Notes under the pieces: generated by a model
Told to the model about the DNA's origin: nothing
What the model saw: only the letters and a program-made list of their open reading frames with translations
Database searches by the model: none
Origin: Bacteroidales bacterium
GTDB lineage: Bacteria; Bacteroidota; Bacteroidia; Bacteroidales; Marinilabiliaceae
Assembly: GCA_012838865.1 (NCBI GenBank)
Contig: DUOK01000296.1
Span: 1-40,863 of the forward strand
DNA: 40,863 nt
Direction: 5' to 3'
In this document: in pieces, positions 38,296 through 40,863 of the stretch
Layout of the letters: each line of letters starts with the position of its first letter
Numbering within the stretch: the first letter of the stretch is position 1
Translations under genes and position numbers: made by a program

Positions 38296-40173
38296 ATGGA
38301 TTTTAATTTTGATGTCGTTGTAGTTGGGGGAGGACATGCTGGTTGTGAAGCCGCTGCCGCTGCTGCTGGTTTGGGAGCTAAAACCCTTCTTGTGACTATG
38401 GATATGAATAAGATGGCTCAAATGAGCTGTAATCCTGCCGTTGGAGGAATAGCAAAAGGACAAATTGTTAGGGAGATTGACGCGCTGGGAGGATTTATGG
38501 GTTTGGTTACCGATGCTTCCTCTATTCAGTTTCGTATGCTTAACCGGAGTAAGGGGCCGGCTATGTGGAGCCCAAGGTCTCAATGTGACCGGATGGTTTT
38601 TTCTCAAAAATGGAGAGAAACATTAGAAAGCCTTCCCCATCTTTCTTTTTGGCAAGATGCTGTTGTAGATTTGGATTTTAAAGACGGCAGCGTTACAGGT
38701 TTGCTTACCAAGATGGGTGTTCGCATTTCGGCCAAATCCGTTATATTGACCACAGGGACTTTCATGAATGGTCTAATGCATGTTGGAGCACTTCAAATGG
38801 AAGGGGGGCGAATGGCAGATTCAGCCTCCTATGGTCTTTCTGAGAAAATGTTGGCGGCCGGTTTTAGGGTCGGAAGGATGAAAACCGGGACCCCCGTTCG
38901 GGTCGATGCACGCAGCATCGATTTTTCAAAACTCAGTGAACAACCAGGGGAGGACGGTTTTCATAAGTTCAGTTACTTACCTGTTAATAACAGAATATTA
39001 AAGCAACGGAGTTGTTATCTCACCTATACCAATCCTGAGGTACATGGGATCATCAACAGTAAATTATATGAGAGCCCTATGTTTAATGGCACCATTCAAA
39101 GTTTAGGTCCCCGCTATTGTCCCAGTATTGAAACCAAGATAGTCACTTTTGCCGACAAGGAAATGCATCAACTCTATTTGGAGCCAGAGGGAGAGCATAC
39201 TGTTGAGTACTATCTCAATGGTTTCAGCTCCTCTTTACCGATGGATACGCAATTTTCAGCCTTAGCTAAAGTGCCAGGATTGGAGAATGCCAGATATTTC
39301 CGGCCCGGTTATGCCATTGAGTATGATTTTTTCGATCCCACGCAGTTGCAACCAACTTTGGAAACCAAGTTGGTTAAAGGTCTTTATTTTGCCGGGCAGA
39401 TTAATGGAACAACTGGCTATGAAGAAGCTGCTGCGCAGGGCCTCATGGCCGGCATTAATGCTGTTCTGGCACAAAAGGGAAAAGAGCCCTTTGTTTTAAA
39501 GCGAGATGAAGCTTACATAGGGGTTTTGATTGATGATTTGATTACCAAAGGGGTCGACGAGCCCTATCGGATGTTTACGAGTCGGGCTGAGTATCGGATT
39601 TTGCTTCGTCAAGACGATGCCGATGTACGCTTAACGCCCAAGGGTTATGCCCTCGGTTTAGCCGGTCAGAAGCGCTATGATCTGCTTCAGGAAAAAATTG
39701 CTTTAAGGGACGGGCTTATAGATTTTATGAGCACTTATACTGTTCGGAGTAAGGATGTCGATGCTTATTTGCTGGACGTTGGTACCTCAACTTTGAATCA
39801 GGGTATAAAATTGATTGACCTTATTTCACGCCCTCAAGTCAGCCTTAAAGATTTGCTGGAAGTGCTTCCAGGGCTGGCTGAGTTTTGTTCCTCTTTCCCC
39901 GAAGATAGGAAAGAAGAGATTATTGAGGCTGCAGAAATTAATATTAAGTATAAGGGTTATATTCAAAGAGAACGTCTTATTGCAGATAAGTTGAATCGAT
40001 TGGAGCACTTAAAGATTAAAGGCAAATTTGATTATGAGAAATTACTAACGATCAGCACCGAAGGTCGTCAAAAGCTTAAGCGCATCGACCCTGAAACCAT
40101 TGGACAAGCCTCCCGCATTAGTGGAGTTAGTCCCAGTGACCTTAATGTTTTGCTTGTTTTGTTGGGCAGGTAA
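38296..40173 (+). CDS. mnmG: tRNA uridine-5-carboxymethylaminomethyl modification enzyme MnmG (GidA)
   Basis: [28 protein letters not shown]...[22 protein letters not shown]...[10 protein letters not shown]...[10 protein letters not shown]. Confidence 0.98.
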   Translation: MDFNFDVVVVGGGHAGCEAAAAAAGLGAKTLLVTMDMNKMAQMSCNPAVGGIAKGQIVREIDALGGFMGLVTDASSIQFRMLNRSKGPAMWSPRSQCDRMVFSQKWRETLESLPHLSFWQDAVVDLDFKDGSVTGLLTKMGVRISAKSVILTTGTFMNGLMHVGALQMEGGRMADSASYGLSEKMLAAGFRVGRMKTGTPVRVDARSIDFSKLSEQPGEDGFHKFSYLPVNNRILKQRSCYLTYTNPEVHGIINSKLYESPMFNGTIQSLGPRYCPSIETKIVTFADKEMHQLYLEPEGEHTVEYYLNGFSSSLPMDTQFSALAKVPGLENARYFRPGYAIEYDFFDPTQLQPTLETKLVKGLYFAGQINGTTGYEEAAAQGLMAGINAVLAQKGKEPFVLKRDEAYIGVLIDDLITKGVDEPYRMFTSRAEYRILLRQDDADVRLTPKGYALGLAGQKRYDLLQEKIALRDGLIDFMSTYTVRSKDVDAYLLDVGTSTLNQGIKLIDLISRPQVSLKDLLEVLPGLAEFCSSFPEDRKEEIIEAAEINIKYKGYIQRERLIADKLNRLEHLKIKGKFDYEKLLTISTEGRQKLKRIDPETIGQASRISGVSPSDLNVLLVLLGR

Positions 40174-40196
40174 ACAGGTTCCACGTGGAACCTGTT
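40173..40196. promoter_or_regulatory. parS: Second parS-like palindrome, overlapping the mnmG stop codon
   Basis: AACAGGTTCCACGTGGAACCTGTT, perfect 24-bp palindrome with core GTTCCACGTGGAAC. Confidence 0.7.
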
Positions 40197-40423
40197 GCGA
40201 CCTACTTTGTAGGTTCTGTTTTTTTGTCAGGCTTAGGACGGGTTTTGCTCTGTTTATCTGGGGCACCGGGAAGGGGATTCCTGGTGTACACGTTCTACAA
40301 AGTTGCTTGATGCACAGTCCTGTTTTTCTATTGTGTTGGCATTTTTGACATTTACGGTCTTTTAGTTTCCGGGGTAAGGCAGTCTAATCTAAACGTAAGG
40401 GCTGCTTCTTTATGGCTTAAGGT

Positions 40424-40567
40424 GCCTGAAGCTATTTATAAACTATTTATTGCGATTCCCAACTTACTGCTGAATACAGACCTTCTCAATAATATAGCCT
40501 GCATTATTTATAAACTATCCATTACGATGTCCAACTAACTGTTTAATACAGATGTCCTCAATATAAT
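40424..40567. repeat. Two-copy imperfect direct repeat (~62-70 bp, period ~72 bp)
   Basis: ATTTATAAACTATTTATTGCGATTCCCAACTTACTGCTGAATACAGACCTTCTCAATA (from 40434) versus ATTTATAAACTATCCATTACGATGTCCAACTAACTGTTTAATACAGATGTCCTCAATA (from 40506). Confidence 0.85.
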
Positions 40568-40595
40568 GTATTTGAAAACAGCTTATTGTTCCCTG

Positions 40596-40630
40596 TGCCC
40601 ATTTTTATTGCGCTTGCCCATTTTTATTGC
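40596..40630. repeat. Short direct repeat TGCCCATTTTTATTGC x2 (19-bp period)
   Basis: Exact copies at 40596-40611 and 40615-40630. Confidence 0.85.
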
Positions 40631-40721
40631 TATTTGAGCAGCTCATAACGACAACTTATGAATTATGCAGGTTTGGTAGGTTTTTAGTTTGTTTGTTATT
40701 TTATTACTTATACATCATGTT

Positions 40722-40863
40722 ATGAAGAGTATTCGCGGTAATATTGTTGATATTCACAAGCGGCGTATTTTTAAAGGAGAGGTTCAGTTTGCAGACGGAC
40801 GAATCACCGCTGTTGTTCCAAAATGGGTAGAAGAAGACCTTTACATTGCACCTGGCTTTGTAG
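40722..40863 (+). CDS. Adenine deaminase-like amidohydrolase, N-terminus only (runs off the window end)
   Basis: MKSIRGNIVDIHKRRIFKGEVQFADGRITAVVPKWVEEDLYIAPGFV: pattern of adenine deaminase/amidohydrolase N-termini. Confidence 0.75.
   Translation, partial: MKSIRGNIVDIHKRRIFKGEVQFADGRITAVVPKWVEEDLYIAPGFV

Noticed and set aside
1-40863. CRISPR arrays, transposases, prophage genes, rRNA/tRNA genes
   Set aside because: None recognised; no regularly spaced repeat-spacer pattern and no transposase or integrase-like ORF in the track.

Overview
This looks like a Bacteroidetes (Bacteroidota) chromosomal segment, judged from its protein families, TAnnTTTG-like promoter motifs and gene order. It falls into two parts. 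(1) Positions ~1.4-24.6 kb hold a long, almost entirely plus-strand signalling island. In order it encodes a YfiR-like protein, MCP, STAS, CheY, a small Hpt-like protein, CheA, two CheW, CheR, a histidine-kinase-like protein lacking the phospho-acceptor His, CheD, CheB, a GAF/PAS sensor with no output domain, a second CheR, a degenerate third CheR, a receiver-less CheB, a small TM-GAF protein, a GAF/PAS/SpoIIE phosphatase, SiaB-like kinase, SiaC-like protein, an ABCG-like ABC transporter with a helical N-terminal extension, a lipoprotein and a secreted protein. Strong hairpin terminators close the island at ~24.49-24.58 kb. (2) Positions ~24.7-40.9 kb are mostly housekeeping genes: CDF transporter, rhodanese, HemW-like, VanZ-like, Rrf2, RpiB, NadA, response regulator, RuvB, flippase, dUTPase, TPR protein, DUF4292-like, EnvC/M23, RsbW-like ATPase, YbeY, MnmG and a partial adenine deaminase. 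This part carries two parS-like palindromes, one next to hemW and one overlapping the mnmG stop codon. The most notable candidate for an undescribed system is the chemosensory + SiaABC + ABC transporter island. It contains three module types (YfiR, Che/Wsp-like, SiaABC) that in Pseudomonas feed diguanylate cyclases, yet no GGDEF domain was found in the window. It also contains several apparently degenerate signalling proteins. All family calls were made by reading the translations; no searches were run.
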